In this document: piece after piece, positions 44,465 through 52,250 of the stretch
How the letters are laid out: each line of letters begins with the position of its first letter
Numbering within the stretch: position 1 is the first letter of the stretch
Source of the DNA: Burkholderiaceae bacterium
GTDB taxonomy: Bacteria; Pseudomonadota; Gammaproteobacteria; Burkholderiales; Burkholderiaceae_C
NCBI GenBank assembly: GCA_016790575.1
Contig: JAEUOU010000029.1
Location: 248,001 to 312,000 of the forward strand
DNA: 64,000 bases
Direction: 5' to 3'
Translations under genes and position numbers: made by a program
The notes under the pieces: model-generated
Told to the model about the DNA's origin: nothing
Seen by the model: only the letters and a program-made list of their open reading frames with translations
Database searches by the model: none

Positions 44465-45280
44465 TCAGACAAAACTGAACAACAGCCGGCCGAGCGGCCC
44501 GTAGTCGGCGTCAAAGGTGTCGCCGGCCTGCGCCGGCACCGGCCGCGTGAATGAACCCGCCAGCACGATCTGCCCGGCCAGCAGCGACTCGCCCCAGGGC
44601 GCGAGCTTGTTGGCCAGCCAGGCAATGCCGATGGCCGGGTGGCCCTGCACCCCGGCAGCGAGGCCCGTTTCTTCCACCACGCCGTTCTGGCGCAGGATGG
44701 CGCCGCACCAGGGCAGGTCGGTGGTGTGCGGATCGGCCTTCACCCCACCGACGACGATGCCGGCATTGGCCGCGTTGTCGCTGATGGTGTCGTACACCTT
44801 GCGCATCACCTTGCTGTGGCGGTCGAACTGCTCGATGCGCGCGTCGATGATCTCGATGGCCGGCGTCACGTGGTCGGTGGCGGCCAGCACCTGCTCCACC
44901 GTCACGTCCGGGCCCTTCAAAGGCGCCTTGAGCACGAAGGCCAGCTCCACCTCCACCCGCGGCGCGATGAACCGCGTGGCGGGGATGTCCAGCACCTGGC
45001 CGGGTGTGCAGGTGTAGAGCATGTCGTCCAGCAGCGTGCCGTAGTCGGGCTCGGTGATCTGGCTGGCCTGCTGCATGGCGCGCGAGGTCAGGCCGATCTT
45101 GTGGCCGATCACGGTGCGGCCGTCGGCGCGCTTGAGGTCCATCCAGGCGCGGCTGATGCGGTAGCCGTCTTCGATGGTCATGCCGGGGTAGCGTTTCGAG
45201 AAATGCTCCACCTGAGCGCGGGATTGTTCAGACTGGTGCAGCTCGGCAGCGAGCTGGCGGATCAGGGTGTCGTCAAACAT
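44465..45280 (-). CDS. hpaH: 2-oxohept-4-ene-1,7-dioate hydratase HpaH
   Basis: 271 residues. The motifs [44 protein letters not shown] and IEIIDARIE with [14 protein letters not shown] are typical of the HpaH / MhpD hydratases, which use a divalent metal held by Glu and Asp. It adds water to 2-oxoheptenedioate in the pathway. The start is at 45280. Between it and hpaF (45281-45424) lies a GC-rich intergenic repeat and no gene. Confidence 0.94.
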   Translation of the reverse strand: MFDDTLIRQLAAELHQSEQSRAQVEHFSKRYPGMTIEDGYRISRAWMDLKRADGRTVIGHKIGLTSRAMQQASQITEPDYGTLLDDMLYTCTPGQVLDIPATRFIAPRVEVELAFVLKAPLKGPDVTVEQVLAATDHVTPAIEIIDARIEQFDRHSKVMRKVYDTISDNAANAGIVVGGVKADPHTTDLPWCGAILRQNGVVEETGLAAGVQGHPAIGIAWLANKLAPWGESLLAGQIVLAGSFTRPVPAQAGDTFDADYGPLGRLLFSFV

Positions 45281-45349
45281 AAGCAAATTTCTCGCGGTTG
45301 TGTGGCGCGCGTTGCTGTGATGGGCTGCCGGCCCAGGCCAGGGCCATCG

Positions 45350-45419
45350 CGGAGCCGGCTTTGCCGGGCCGCTGATGGCGCCCCCTTGAGGGGAAGGCAC
45401 CCCAGGCGCTTCGGGGGTG
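45350..45419 (-). repeat. GC-rich intergenic repeat, copy B (between hpaF and hpaH)
   Basis: GGCGCCCCCTTGAGGGGAAGG and CACCCCAGGCGCTTCGGGGG resemble the CCCCCAAGGGGG...GGGGCGGCCC repeats at 17518 and 49858 in reverse orientation and less perfectly. It lies between two operon genes, so a partial transcription effect is possible. Confidence 0.5.
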
Positions 45420-45424
45420 TTTCC

Positions 45425-45853
45425 TCATTTCTTGAAGAGCGGATGCAGGTTGCTGTGTTTGGCGTCGAAGACTTCATGGCCTTCGTCGATCTGCAGCGTC
45501 ACGCCGATGTGGCGGGCGTGGAACACCGGCTGGAAGTGCGCCTTGGTGGCCATCAGCAGCGCGTCGCCCACGCGCTTGTGTGTGGCGGGGCTGCGGCCCT
45601 GGGCCATGCGCAGGTTGAGGTACACGAAGGCATAGTCGCCGGTGCCGCCGGCCGCACGGCCCGCGGCGCCGCCGTCCGACACGGCGTAGTGCGGCGCGGG
45701 ATAGGCCAGCACGCGGGTGCCGCCGGGCGGGAACACCGGCTGGCCGACGTCGTCGTGTGCCGCGAGCATGGTGTCGGCCAGGCTGCGGCACAGCGCCGTC
45801 ATGTCCGTCTCGGTGTCGAGGTTGGCGGTGTAGAGGATGACGAGGTGGGGCAT
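45425..45853 (-). CDS. hpaF: 5-carboxymethyl-2-hydroxymuconate isomerase HpaF
   Basis: 142 residues in the tautomerase superfamily; the catalytic Pro is residue 2 after Met removal (MPHLVILYTANLD). DYAFVYLNLRMAQGRS and the C-terminal HIGVTLQIDEGHEVFDAKHSNLHPLFKK match the family. It isomerises 5-carboxymethyl-2-hydroxymuconate. It lies 13 bp after the hpaD stop. Confidence 0.93.
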   Translation of the reverse strand: MPHLVILYTANLDTETDMTALCRSLADTMLAAHDDVGQPVFPPGGTRVLAYPAPHYAVSDGGAAGRAAGGTGDYAFVYLNLRMAQGRSPATHKRVGDALLMATKAHFQPVFHARHIGVTLQIDEGHEVFDAKHSNLHPLFKK

Positions 45854-45866
45854 GGCCGGATGGTGA

Positions 45867-46793
45867 TCAAAGACGGGTGGCGACAGACGTGTACCCGTCG
45901 GCGCGCGAGGCCACCGGCGGCGGCACGGCGGCGCCCGTGACGGGCAGCACCGGGAACAGCGCGTTCATCTGGCCGGTGCCGCTGGCGCCGAAGTACGGGG
46001 TGATGATCTCGGCCGCGCCGGTGTATTCGCTCCAGCCCAGCACGCCCAGCATCATGGCGGTGTCGTGCATGAAGCCTTCGCCGTGGCCTTTGGCCGCGTA
46101 CTCGGGCAGCATGTCGCAGAAGTCCTTCCACTCGCCGGCTTTCCACATGCGGATCACCTCCTGGTCCAGATGCTCCAGGAAAGGGCTCCAGATCCTGAAG
46201 GCGAACTCGGGCGCCAGGCCGTTCTGGGCAAACCGGTGACTCAGGGAGCCGCTGGCCAGAAAGGCCACGGTGCCGTCGTAGTGGTCTTCCACCGCCCGGC
46301 GCATTGCCCAGCCCAGGCGCGCGCTGTCGTTCAGGTAGTGCGAGGTGCACAGCGCCGAGACCGACACCGCCTTGAAGTGCTGGTCTTCGTTCATGTAGCG
46401 CATGGGCACCAGCGTGCCGTATTCCGGCTGCAGGGTCGTGGCGTGGTGCGCCAGCGTTTCCACGCCGTGTTCGTTGGCCACCTTGGCCAGCAGCTGGCCC
46501 AGCGCCGGGTTGCCCGGGATGGCGTAGGGCATGTTGCTGATGAAGTGCGGCAGCTCGTTGCTGGTGTAGGTGCCCTGCCAGTGCGGCGCGCAATTCAGGT
46601 GGTAGGTGGCGTTGACCAGCCAGTGGGTGTCGAACACCACGATGGTGTCCACGCCCGCTTCGCGGCAGCGGCGCGCGATGGCCCGGTGGCCTTCAATGGC
46701 GTCCTGGCGCGTGCCTTTGCGCGGGCCGTCCAGCTCGCTGAGGTACATGGACGGGACGTGGGTGATCTTGCCGACGAGGGCGACGGTTCCCAT
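45867..46793 (-). CDS. hpaD: 3,4-dihydroxyphenylacetate 2,3-dioxygenase HpaD (class III extradiol)
   Basis: 308 residues. The LigB-type start MGTVALVGKITHVPSMYLSELDGPRKGTRQDAIEGH carries the first metal His; FDTHWLVN, ASGSLSHRFAQNG and the region FMHDTAMMLGVLGWSEYTG continue the family pattern. The enzyme cleaves homoprotocatechuate next to its hydroxyl groups, using Fe(II) or Mn(II), to give 5-carboxymethyl-2-hydroxymuconic semialdehyde. Unusually, a toxin-antitoxin module lies between it and hpaE upstream. The hpaD promoter situation is therefore unclear. Confidence 0.95.
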   Translation of the reverse strand: MGTVALVGKITHVPSMYLSELDGPRKGTRQDAIEGHRAIARRCREAGVDTIVVFDTHWLVNATYHLNCAPHWQGTYTSNELPHFISNMPYAIPGNPALGQLLAKVANEHGVETLAHHATTLQPEYGTLVPMRYMNEDQHFKAVSVSALCTSHYLNDSARLGWAMRRAVEDHYDGTVAFLASGSLSHRFAQNGLAPEFAFRIWSPFLEHLDQEVIRMWKAGEWKDFCDMLPEYAAKGHGEGFMHDTAMMLGVLGWSEYTGAAEIITPYFGASGTGQMNALFPVLPVTGAAVPPPVASRADGYTSVATRL

Positions 46794-46845
46794 GGTCAGG
46801 CTCCTGGGGTGGTGGTGGAATGGGCTGTCGGCATTCGGCGTGCTG

Positions 46846-47244
46846 TCAGGGACAGATCAGGTCGATGTCGGGGAAATAGGTCCGGTAGCGTCCGGCGTCG
46901 CGGGTGAGCAGCGCCCAGCCCATCGACACCGCATGGGCGCCAATGAAGAAGTCGGGGAGCACGCCGGTCCGCGTGCCGCCGCGCTGGCGATAGGTGCGAA
47001 AGGCATGTGCCGCCATTCGGGCGGCGTCCCGATCCAGGTCGAGCACCTGAACGCCCAGTCGGTCCAGCAGGGTGTCGATGTGCGGGCCGGCGGTGTCATG
47101 GGTATGCAGTTCGGCGTAGACCACGTAGTTGGTCAGCACGGTGGAGCGGGCGCGCGCCTTTCCCAGTTCGCGCAGGGACCAATCCAGCCAGACCGGATCC
47201 TGGTGGATCACGTCGACAAACACATTGGTATCCACCAGGGTCAT
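46846..47244 (-). CDS. vapC: PIN-domain toxin (VapC-like) inserted in the hpa operon
   Basis: 132 residues. Active-site acids are Asp5 (MTLVDTNVFVDVI), Glu in VVYAELHTHD, Asp in VLPDFFIGAHA and Asp in LLTRDAGRYRTYFP, a complete PIN set. A Mg-dependent ribonuclease toxin by family. It overlaps the antitoxin stop by 4 bp and lies 52 bp before hpaD, in the same direction as the hpa genes, so transcripts from its own promoter could run into hpaD. Confidence 0.9.
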   Translation of the reverse strand: MTLVDTNVFVDVIHQDPVWLDWSLRELGKARARSTVLTNYVVYAELHTHDTAGPHIDTLLDRLGVQVLDLDRDAARMAAHAFRTYRQRGGTRTGVLPDFFIGAHAVSMGWALLTRDAGRYRTYFPDIDLICP

Positions 47245-47516
47245 GGCTGGTTCCAGTCGTCGCCGCGCGTGAGTCGCATCAGTTCGTCCGTGCTCATGCC
47301 GCCTTTGGCAATGCCGATGAACGGGCGGATCGGGTCATCCGGGGCCAGAAACGACAGGTCCGGCTCGCCGGGCGGCGGTGTGGCGTCGGTCGCTTTGGCC
47401 GCCACCAGGTATTCGGCCAGGGCCTCCTGCACCACCTGCGTCTTGGTGACGCCACGGCGCTCGCACAGGGCGCCGAGGTCTCGTTCAAGGTTCTGGGGGA
47501 GTCGCACCGAGAGCAT
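47241..47516 (-). CDS. vapB: Ribbon-helix-helix antitoxin inserted in the hpa operon
   Basis: 91 residues. The N-terminal MLSVRLPQNLERDLGALCERRGVTKTQVVQEALAEYL is a CopG/MetJ-type ribbon-helix-helix; the rest is a flexible toxin-binding tail ending in GDDWNQP. The start at 47516 is best because AAGGAGA lies seven bases upstream; ATGs at 47522 and 47534 are in frame but the first abuts the ribosome binding site and the second overlaps the operator. Confidence 0.86.
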   Translation of the reverse strand: MLSVRLPQNLERDLGALCERRGVTKTQVVQEALAEYLVAAKATDATPPPGEPDLSFLAPDDPIRPFIGIAKGGMSTDELMRLTRGDDWNQP

Positions 47517-47528
47517 GGACATTCTCCT

Positions 47529-47590
47529 TGTCATACAGCAGGTGATTCATTGTATGACGCATTGCGGGTTGTCATACAGCCTGTCATACG
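47529..47590. promoter_or_regulatory. Multi-box operator of the second toxin-antitoxin module
   Basis: Four copies of GTCATAC: direct at 47530, 47571 and 47583, and inverted (GTATGAC) at 47552-47558. Two are extended to TTGTCATACAGC (47528-47539 and 47569-47580). The last box overlaps the hpaE stop codon (GTA TGA at 47589-47584). It is a typical cooperative operator for a ribbon-helix-helix antitoxin. Confidence 0.75.
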
Positions 47591-49059
47591 CCCCAGTGCG
47601 GAATATGGTGCGACCCCAGCGACACGGCCACGTTCTTGGGTTCGCAGAAGACTTCGTAGCTCCAGGTGCCGCCTTCACGCCCGGTGCCGCTGGCCTTGGT
47701 GCCGCCGAAGGGCTGGCGCAGGTCGCGCACGTTCTGGCTGTTGACGAAGCACATGCCGGCCTCCACCGCGGCGGCGACCCGGTGCGCGCGGCCGAGGTTC
47801 TCGGTCCAGACGTAGCTGGACAGGCCGTACTGGATGTCGTTGGCGAGTTCAATCGCGTGGGCCTCGTCGCGGAACGGGATCAGGCAGGCCACGGGGCCGA
47901 AGATTTCCTCCTGCGCGATGCGCATGCGGTTGTCCACGTCGGCAAAAACCGTGGGCCAGACGAAGTTGCCGTGTTTCACGCGCTCGGGCAGTTCGGTGGC
48001 ATAGCGCGGCTGCTCCAGTCCGCCGCACAGCAGCGTGGCGCCTTCCTTGGGGCCGAGCTCGATGTAGCTGCGCACCTTGGCCAGGTGGCCCTGGCTGATC
48101 ATCGGGCCGACGATGGTTTTCTCGTCCAGCGGGTCGCCCACCGTGATGCGCCGGGCGCGGTCCACGAACTTGTCCACGAAGTGGGCGTAGATCGACTGCT
48201 GCACCAGGATGCGGCTGCCCGCGGTGCAGCGCTCGCCGTTGTTGGAAAAAATCATGAACACGGCGGCGTCGAGCGCGCGGTCCAGATCGGCGTCGTCAAA
48301 GATCACGAACGGGCTTTTGCCGCCCAGTTCCATGCTGAACTTCTTCAGGCCCGCCGCCTGGACGATGCGGTTGCCGGTGGCGGTGGACCCGGTGAAGCTG
48401 ATGGCGCGCACGTCCGGATGCGCGCACAGCGGCTCGCCCGCGTCTTTGCCGTAGCCGTGCACGATGTTCAGCACGCCGGCGGGAATGCCGGCCTCCAGCG
48501 CCAGCTCGCCCAGACGCGCGGCCGTCATCGGCGAGAGCTCGCTCATCTTCAGCACGGCCGTGTTGCCAAACGCCAGACACGGCGCGACCTTCCAGGTCGC
48601 GGTCATGAAGGGCACGTTCCACGGCGAGATCAGCGCGCACACCCCCACCGGGTGGAACAGCGTGTAGTTCAGGTGTGTGGGCGTGGGGTAGGTGTGGCCG
48701 TCCACGCGGGTGCACATCTCGGCAAAGTAGGTGAAGTTGTCCGCCGCGCGCGGAATCAGCTGCTTGCCGGTCTGGCTGATCACCTGGCCGCAGTCGTTGG
48801 TCTCCAGCTGGGCGATCTCGGGCACGTGCTTCGCGATCAGCTCGCCGAGCTTGCGCATCAGGCGTGCGCGCTCGGTCGCCGGGGTGCCGGCCCATTTCGG
48901 GAACGCGGCCTTGGCGGCGGCGACAGCGGCGTGGACTTCCGCCTCGCCACCGGCGGCCACCTCGGCCAGCACCTCCTGGGTCGCGGGGTTGAGGGTTTCG
49001 AAGTAGGCGCTGCCGGCGACGGGCTGGCCGTTGATCAGGTGGTCGATGCGCATGGTCAT
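47584..49059 (-). CDS. hpaE: 5-carboxymethyl-2-hydroxymuconate semialdehyde dehydrogenase HpaE
   Basis: 491 residues, an aldehyde dehydrogenase. Catalytic Cys is in SNNGERCTAGSRILVQ, Glu in KKFSMELGGKSPFVIF, and the NAD region in ISPWNVPFMTATWKVAPCLAFGNTAVLK. It oxidises the ring-fission semialdehyde with NAD. The start at 49059 overlaps the stop of hpaG2 (ATGA). The last codons form part of the operator of the toxin-antitoxin module downstream. Confidence 0.95.
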   Translation of the reverse strand: MTMRIDHLINGQPVAGSAYFETLNPATQEVLAEVAAGGEAEVHAAVAAAKAAFPKWAGTPATERARLMRKLGELIAKHVPEIAQLETNDCGQVISQTGKQLIPRAADNFTYFAEMCTRVDGHTYPTPTHLNYTLFHPVGVCALISPWNVPFMTATWKVAPCLAFGNTAVLKMSELSPMTAARLGELALEAGIPAGVLNIVHGYGKDAGEPLCAHPDVRAISFTGSTATGNRIVQAAGLKKFSMELGGKSPFVIFDDADLDRALDAAVFMIFSNNGERCTAGSRILVQQSIYAHFVDKFVDRARRITVGDPLDEKTIVGPMISQGHLAKVRSYIELGPKEGATLLCGGLEQPRYATELPERVKHGNFVWPTVFADVDNRMRIAQEEIFGPVACLIPFRDEAHAIELANDIQYGLSSYVWTENLGRAHRVAAAVEAGMCFVNSQNVRDLRQPFGGTKASGTGREGGTWSYEVFCEPKNVAVSLGSHHIPHWGV

Positions 49060-49829
49060 CCTTGGGCGGTGATGGTGTTGACAAGGGCGCCGACGCCCTC
49101 GATTTCGGTGACGATCACGTCCCCGGGCCGGCAGTCCACCACGCCGTCGGGTGTGCCGGTGAGGATCAGGTCGCCAGGGTAGAGCGTCATGAAGGCGCTG
49201 AAATACTCGATCAGCGTGGGCACGTCGAAAATCATGTCGCGTGTGTGGCCCTGCTGGGTCACGGTGCCATTGACCGTGGTGCGCAGCGCCAGGGCCATCG
49301 GGTCGGGGATGTCGGCGGCGTCCACCAGCCAGGGCCCGATGGGCGTGCAGGTGTCGCGGTTCTTGACCTTCAGGTTGGGGCGGTACCAGTTTTCCAGGTA
49401 GTCGCGGATGGCGTAGTCGTTGGCCACGGTGTAGCCGGCCACAAAATCCAGCGCGTCGGCTTTGGCCACGCGGCGCGCCTCGCGCCCGATCACCACCGCC
49501 AGCTCGCATTCGTAGTGCATGAACGCCACCCCGGCCGGGCGCACGGTGAAACCGCGGTGGCCGGTGAGCGAGGCCGCACTTTTGAGGAAGGCCAGCGGCT
49601 CGTCGGGCGCCTTGAAGGCCAGTTCCTTCGCATGGTCGGCATAGTTCAGGCCCAGCGCCAGCACCGTGCGCGGGCGGTGCGCCGGCATGGGGGCCAGCGG
49701 GGGCAGCCAGATCACGTCGTCGAAGCCGACGCGGCGCCCTTTGAACGCAGGGGTGAGCAGCTCCAGCTGGCCGTCGGCCTCGATGGCATCGTGAATCCCG
49801 CCGGCCCAGGCGATGCGGGCATGTTTCAT
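49056..49829 (-). CDS. hpaG2: Fumarylacetoacetate hydrolase-family HpaG, C-terminal-type subunit
   Basis: 257 residues. The motifs LGLNYADHAKELAFKAPDEPLAFLKSAASLTG, FMHYECELAVVIGREARRV (metal Glu/Glu), GYTVANDYAIRDYLENWYRPNLKVKNRDTCTPIGPWLVD and GDLILTGTPDGV are those of the HpaG isomerase/decarboxylase. In E. coli HpaG is one two-domain protein; here the halves are separate overlapping genes. Together they decarboxylate and isomerise the tricarboxylate intermediate. Overlaps hpaE and hpaG1 by 4 bp each. Confidence 0.93.
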   Translation of the reverse strand: MKHARIAWAGGIHDAIEADGQLELLTPAFKGRRVGFDDVIWLPPLAPMPAHRPRTVLALGLNYADHAKELAFKAPDEPLAFLKSAASLTGHRGFTVRPAGVAFMHYECELAVVIGREARRVAKADALDFVAGYTVANDYAIRDYLENWYRPNLKVKNRDTCTPIGPWLVDAADIPDPMALALRTTVNGTVTQQGHTRDMIFDVPTLIEYFSAFMTLYPGDLILTGTPDGVVDCRPGDVIVTEIEGVGALVNTITAQG

Positions 49830-50623
49830 GGGACCCCCACGCTCGGCACGGCCGTGTCCTCGCTGCCCCCCAAGGGGGCCTTCGCGCCTAGGGGCGGCCC
49901 GTCGGCGCTCACCTCCCTCACGATCGTATTCACAAGCGGCTGGAAGCCTGGCGCGGCAATTTCGATGCGGTCGCCGACCCGGGCGCGCGGGCGGGTGCCG
50001 TCGTCCAGGCAGTCGGTGCCCAGCATCAGGATGTCGCCCGGCTGCAGCGTCTGGAAGTCGCGCACGTCGGCCAGCAGCGTGGCGGCGTCGCGCGCCAGGG
50101 TGGAGAGATCGACGGTCTGCCGCAGCTCGCCGTTGATGCGCACCGTCAGCGTCAGCGCGGCCAGATCGCCCACGGTGGCCAGCGGCACCACGCGCGGGCC
50201 CACGCCCAGGAAGCCGTCCAGGTTGCGGAATTTCACCGGCGGGCGGTAGTAGCTGGTGTGCGGCAGGGTCAGGTCGTTCAGCAGCACGAGGCCGGCCACA
50301 CCCGCAAGGGTGTCGGTTGGTCCTGAATTCATAGCAAACAATGACCGATCCACGCTGGGTAACGGCCAAAAATCCTTGAAATCTCCGAAAACCAGGCCCA
50401 CCGAGGCCCCCACCTCGACCTCGGGCGCACTGGCGGGCAGCGGAATGGCTGCGCCGGCTGCGGTGAAGGTGTTGGCGGTCTTGATGTAGAGCACCGGGGC
50501 GCGGGGCGCCCCTTTGTAAGGCGGCTCGCCGGCGCGGTCGGCCCACAGCGCAGCTTCGCGGCGGAAGTTCAGCAGCGTGCCGTAGACGGTGCCGTCGGGC
50601 TGGAACGGGGGCGGAGCGGTCAT
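49826..50623 (-). CDS. hpaG1: Fumarylacetoacetate hydrolase-family HpaG, N-terminal-type subunit, with two repeat-derived segments
   Basis: 265 residues. TVYGTLLNFRREAALWADRAG, PVLYIKTANTFTAAGAAIPLP, VEVGASVGLVFG and LVLLNDLTLPHTSYYRPPVKFRNLDGFLGVGP are the N-terminal-half HpaG pattern. Two segments look foreign. Between VFGDF and the DLTLPH strand, WPLPSVDRSLFAMNS is encoded by a copy of the dispersed 45-bp element. The C-terminal ADGPPLGAKAPLGGSEDT is encoded by a GC-rich intergenic repeat. The start at 50623 overlaps the hpaR stop; the stop overlaps the hpaG2 start. Confidence 0.9.
   Translation of the reverse strand: MTAPPPFQPDGTVYGTLLNFRREAALWADRAGEPPYKGAPRAPVLYIKTANTFTAAGAAIPLPASAPEVEVGASVGLVFGDFKDFWPLPSVDRSLFAMNSGPTDTLAGVAGLVLLNDLTLPHTSYYRPPVKFRNLDGFLGVGPRVVPLATVGDLAALTLTVRINGELRQTVDLSTLARDAATLLADVRDFQTLQPGDILMLGTDCLDDGTRPRARVGDRIEIAAPGFQPLVNTIVREVSADGPPLGAKAPLGGSEDTAVPSVGVP
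49858..49910 (-). repeat. GC-rich repeat, copy C, coding for the C-terminus of hpaG1
   Basis: CCCCCCAAGGGGGCC (49865-49879), TTCGCGCCTAGGGGCGGCCCGTCGGCG. Same family as 17518-17595. Read on the minus strand it gives the tail SADGPPLGAKAPLGGSEDT, which extends HpaG1 past its domain. Confidence 0.7.
50326..50376 (-). repeat. Dispersed element, in-frame copy inside hpaG1
   Basis: ATAGCAAACAATGACC (50331-50346), GATCCACGCTGGGTAACGGCC, then AAAAATCC: nearly identical to the intergenic copies 3 and 4. On the coding strand it reads FWPLPSVDRSLFAM, in a loop of the enzyme domain. This is the clearest case of an intact copy inside an open reading frame. Confidence 0.85.
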
Positions 50624-51105
50624 TCGTCGGTGTCCGGGGTAGGGGTTTCGGTGTCGGGCGGTACTTCCAGCGCGATCAGGTCGTCCAGCAGCGCATACAG
50701 CTGGGCCAGCTTGGGGGCGCCGAGCTGGCTTTCCAGCCAGGCGTAGTGCGCCTCGATGGTGTGCGACAGCGCATCCACCAGCGCCAGGCCCTGGGCGGTG
50801 GCACGCACCACGCTGCGGCGGGCGTCTTCGGGGCAGCGGCTGCGGGTCAGCAGGCCGTCGCGCTCCATGCGCGCCAGCACGCCGGTGAGGCTGGGGCCGA
50901 GGATGAAGGCTTCGCGTGCGACCCGGCCGGTTTCCACGCCACCAGGGTCGGCCGCATGTTCGCCCAGCACCCGCAGCACCCGCCACTGCTGGTCCGACAG
51001 GCCATGGCCGCGCAGGCTGGGGCGGGTGTGCAGCATCACGGCCTCGCGCGCCTGCAGCAGCAGGCGGGGCAGGTTGCGATGGGTGAACGGGGTCGGGTGC
51101 GGCAT
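50620..51105 (-). CDS. hpaR: MarR-family regulator of homoprotocatechuate degradation, HpaR
   Basis: 161 residues. The MarR winged helix is clear: GLSDQQWRVLRVLGEHA, VARAEAFILGPSLTGVLARMERDGLLTRS-like sequence (VAREAFILGPSLTGVLARMERDGLLTRS) and the wing CPEDARRSVVRATAQG. HpaR represses the meta-cleavage operon until its substrate appears. It is the first gene of the operon here; a perfect 16-bp palindrome lies 3 bp before its start codon. Overlaps hpaG1 by 4 bp. Confidence 0.93.
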   Translation of the reverse strand: MPHPTPFTHRNLPRLLLQAREAVMLHTRPSLRGHGLSDQQWRVLRVLGEHAADPGGVETGRVAREAFILGPSLTGVLARMERDGLLTRSRCPEDARRSVVRATAQGLALVDALSHTIEAHYAWLESQLGAPKLAQLYALLDDLIALEVPPDTETPTPDTDE

Positions 51106-51107
51106 TT

Positions 51108-51123
51108 ATTTAATATATTAAAT
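51108..51123. promoter_or_regulatory. HpaR operator upstream of hpaR
   Basis: ATTTAATATATTAAAT is a perfect 16-bp palindrome directly before the hpaR ATG (51105-51103). The A/T-rich palindrome stands out in a GC-rich region, and MarR-type regulators bind such sites. It lies between the divergent hpaR and nitronate monooxygenase genes and could serve both. Confidence 0.75.
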
Positions 51124-51200
51124 GATTTCAGGGCGGTGAATCTGCGGGTAAACCCTTGGCGCGCCTTCGGGTGAGAATGCGCGAACGTCCGGAGAACCCC

Positions 51201-52250
51201 ATGCGCACGCTGCAGGCCCTGCTGGGCACCGAATTTCCGTTGATTCAGGCGCCCATGGCTGGCGCGCAGGGCAGCGCGCTGGCGCTGGCCGTGTCGGGCG
51301 CCGGGGCGCTGGGCTCGTTGCCGGCGGCCATGCTGACGCCCTATGCGCTGCGCGCCGAGCTGGCGGTGCTGGCGGCCAGCGGGCGGCCCTGCAACGTCAA
51401 TTTCTTCTGCCATACACCGCCCGAGCCCGACGCCGCCCGCGAAGCGGCCTGGCGTGCCACGCTGGCGCCCTACTACGCCGAGCTCGGACTCGACATCGCG
51501 GCCGTGCCGGCCGGCGCGGGACGGGCGCCGTTCAGCGCCGACCTGGCCGATCTGATCGCGCCGTTTCGCCCGCCGGTGGTGAGCTTCCATTTCGGCCTGC
51601 CCGCACCGGCCCTGCTGGCGCGCGTCAAGGCCTGGGGCGCCACGGTGCTGTCATCCGCCACCACGGTGGATGAAGCCGTCTGGCTGCAGGCCCACGGCGC
51701 GGATGCAGTGATTGCCCAGGGCCTGGAGGCCGGCGGCCACCGTGGCCACTTCCTGCGGCACGACCTGAGCGAGCAGATGGGCACATTTGCGCTGCTGCCG
51801 CAGGTGGTGCGCGCGGTGTCGGTGCCGGTGATCGCCGCCGGCGGCATCGCCGACGCCGCCGCTGTGCGCGCCGCGCGGGCGCTGGGCGCCGCCGGGGTGC
51901 AGGTGGGCACGGCCTACCTGTGTTGCCCCGAGGCGACCACCACCGCCCTGCACCGCGCCGCGCTGCACAGCGACGCGGCCCGCCACACCGCGCTGACCAA
52001 CGTGTTCACCGGCCGGCCGGCCCGCGGCATCGTCAACCGGGTGATGCGCGAGCTGGGCAGCCTCAGCGCCGCAGCGCCCGAATTTCCGCTGGCCACCGCC
52101 GCCATGGCGCCCCTGCGGGCTGGGTTTGAGGCGCGCGGCAGCGCCGACTTTTCGCCGCTGTGGGCGGGCCAGAACACCCGCGGCTGTTGCGCCGTGCCCG
52201 CGGCGGAGCTGACGCGGGCGCTGGCGGCGGGTTTTGAAGGGGTTCACTGA
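51201..52250 (+). CDS. Nitronate monooxygenase (2-nitropropane dioxygenase family)
   Basis: 349 residues. LLGTEFPLIQAPMAGAQGSALALAVSGAGALGSLPAAM and the flavin-binding region DAVIAQGLEAGGHRGHF, VPVIAAGGIADAAAVRAARALGAAGVQVGTAYL are class I nitronate monooxygenase signatures. FMN-dependent; it detoxifies alkyl nitronates such as propionate 3-nitronate. GGAG precedes the ATG at 51201; the longer frame from 51156 is unlikely. Its stop codon shares a base with the next gene's ATG. Confidence 0.91.
   Translation: MRTLQALLGTEFPLIQAPMAGAQGSALALAVSGAGALGSLPAAMLTPYALRAELAVLAASGRPCNVNFFCHTPPEPDAAREAAWRATLAPYYAELGLDIAAVPAGAGRAPFSADLADLIAPFRPPVVSFHFGLPAPALLARVKAWGATVLSSATTVDEAVWLQAHGADAVIAQGLEAGGHRGHFLRHDLSEQMGTFALLPQVVRAVSVPVIAAGGIADAAAVRAARALGAAGVQVGTAYLCCPEATTTALHRAALHSDAARHTALTNVFTGRPARGIVNRVMRELGSLSAAAPEFPLATAAMAPLRAGFEARGSADFSPLWAGQNTRGCCAVPAAELTRALAAGFEGVH

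Noticed and set aside
46606-49182. An 858-residue plus-strand frame across the hpa region.
   Set aside because: It lies antisense to hpaD, the toxin-antitoxin genes and hpaE, all of which have clear active-site motifs.
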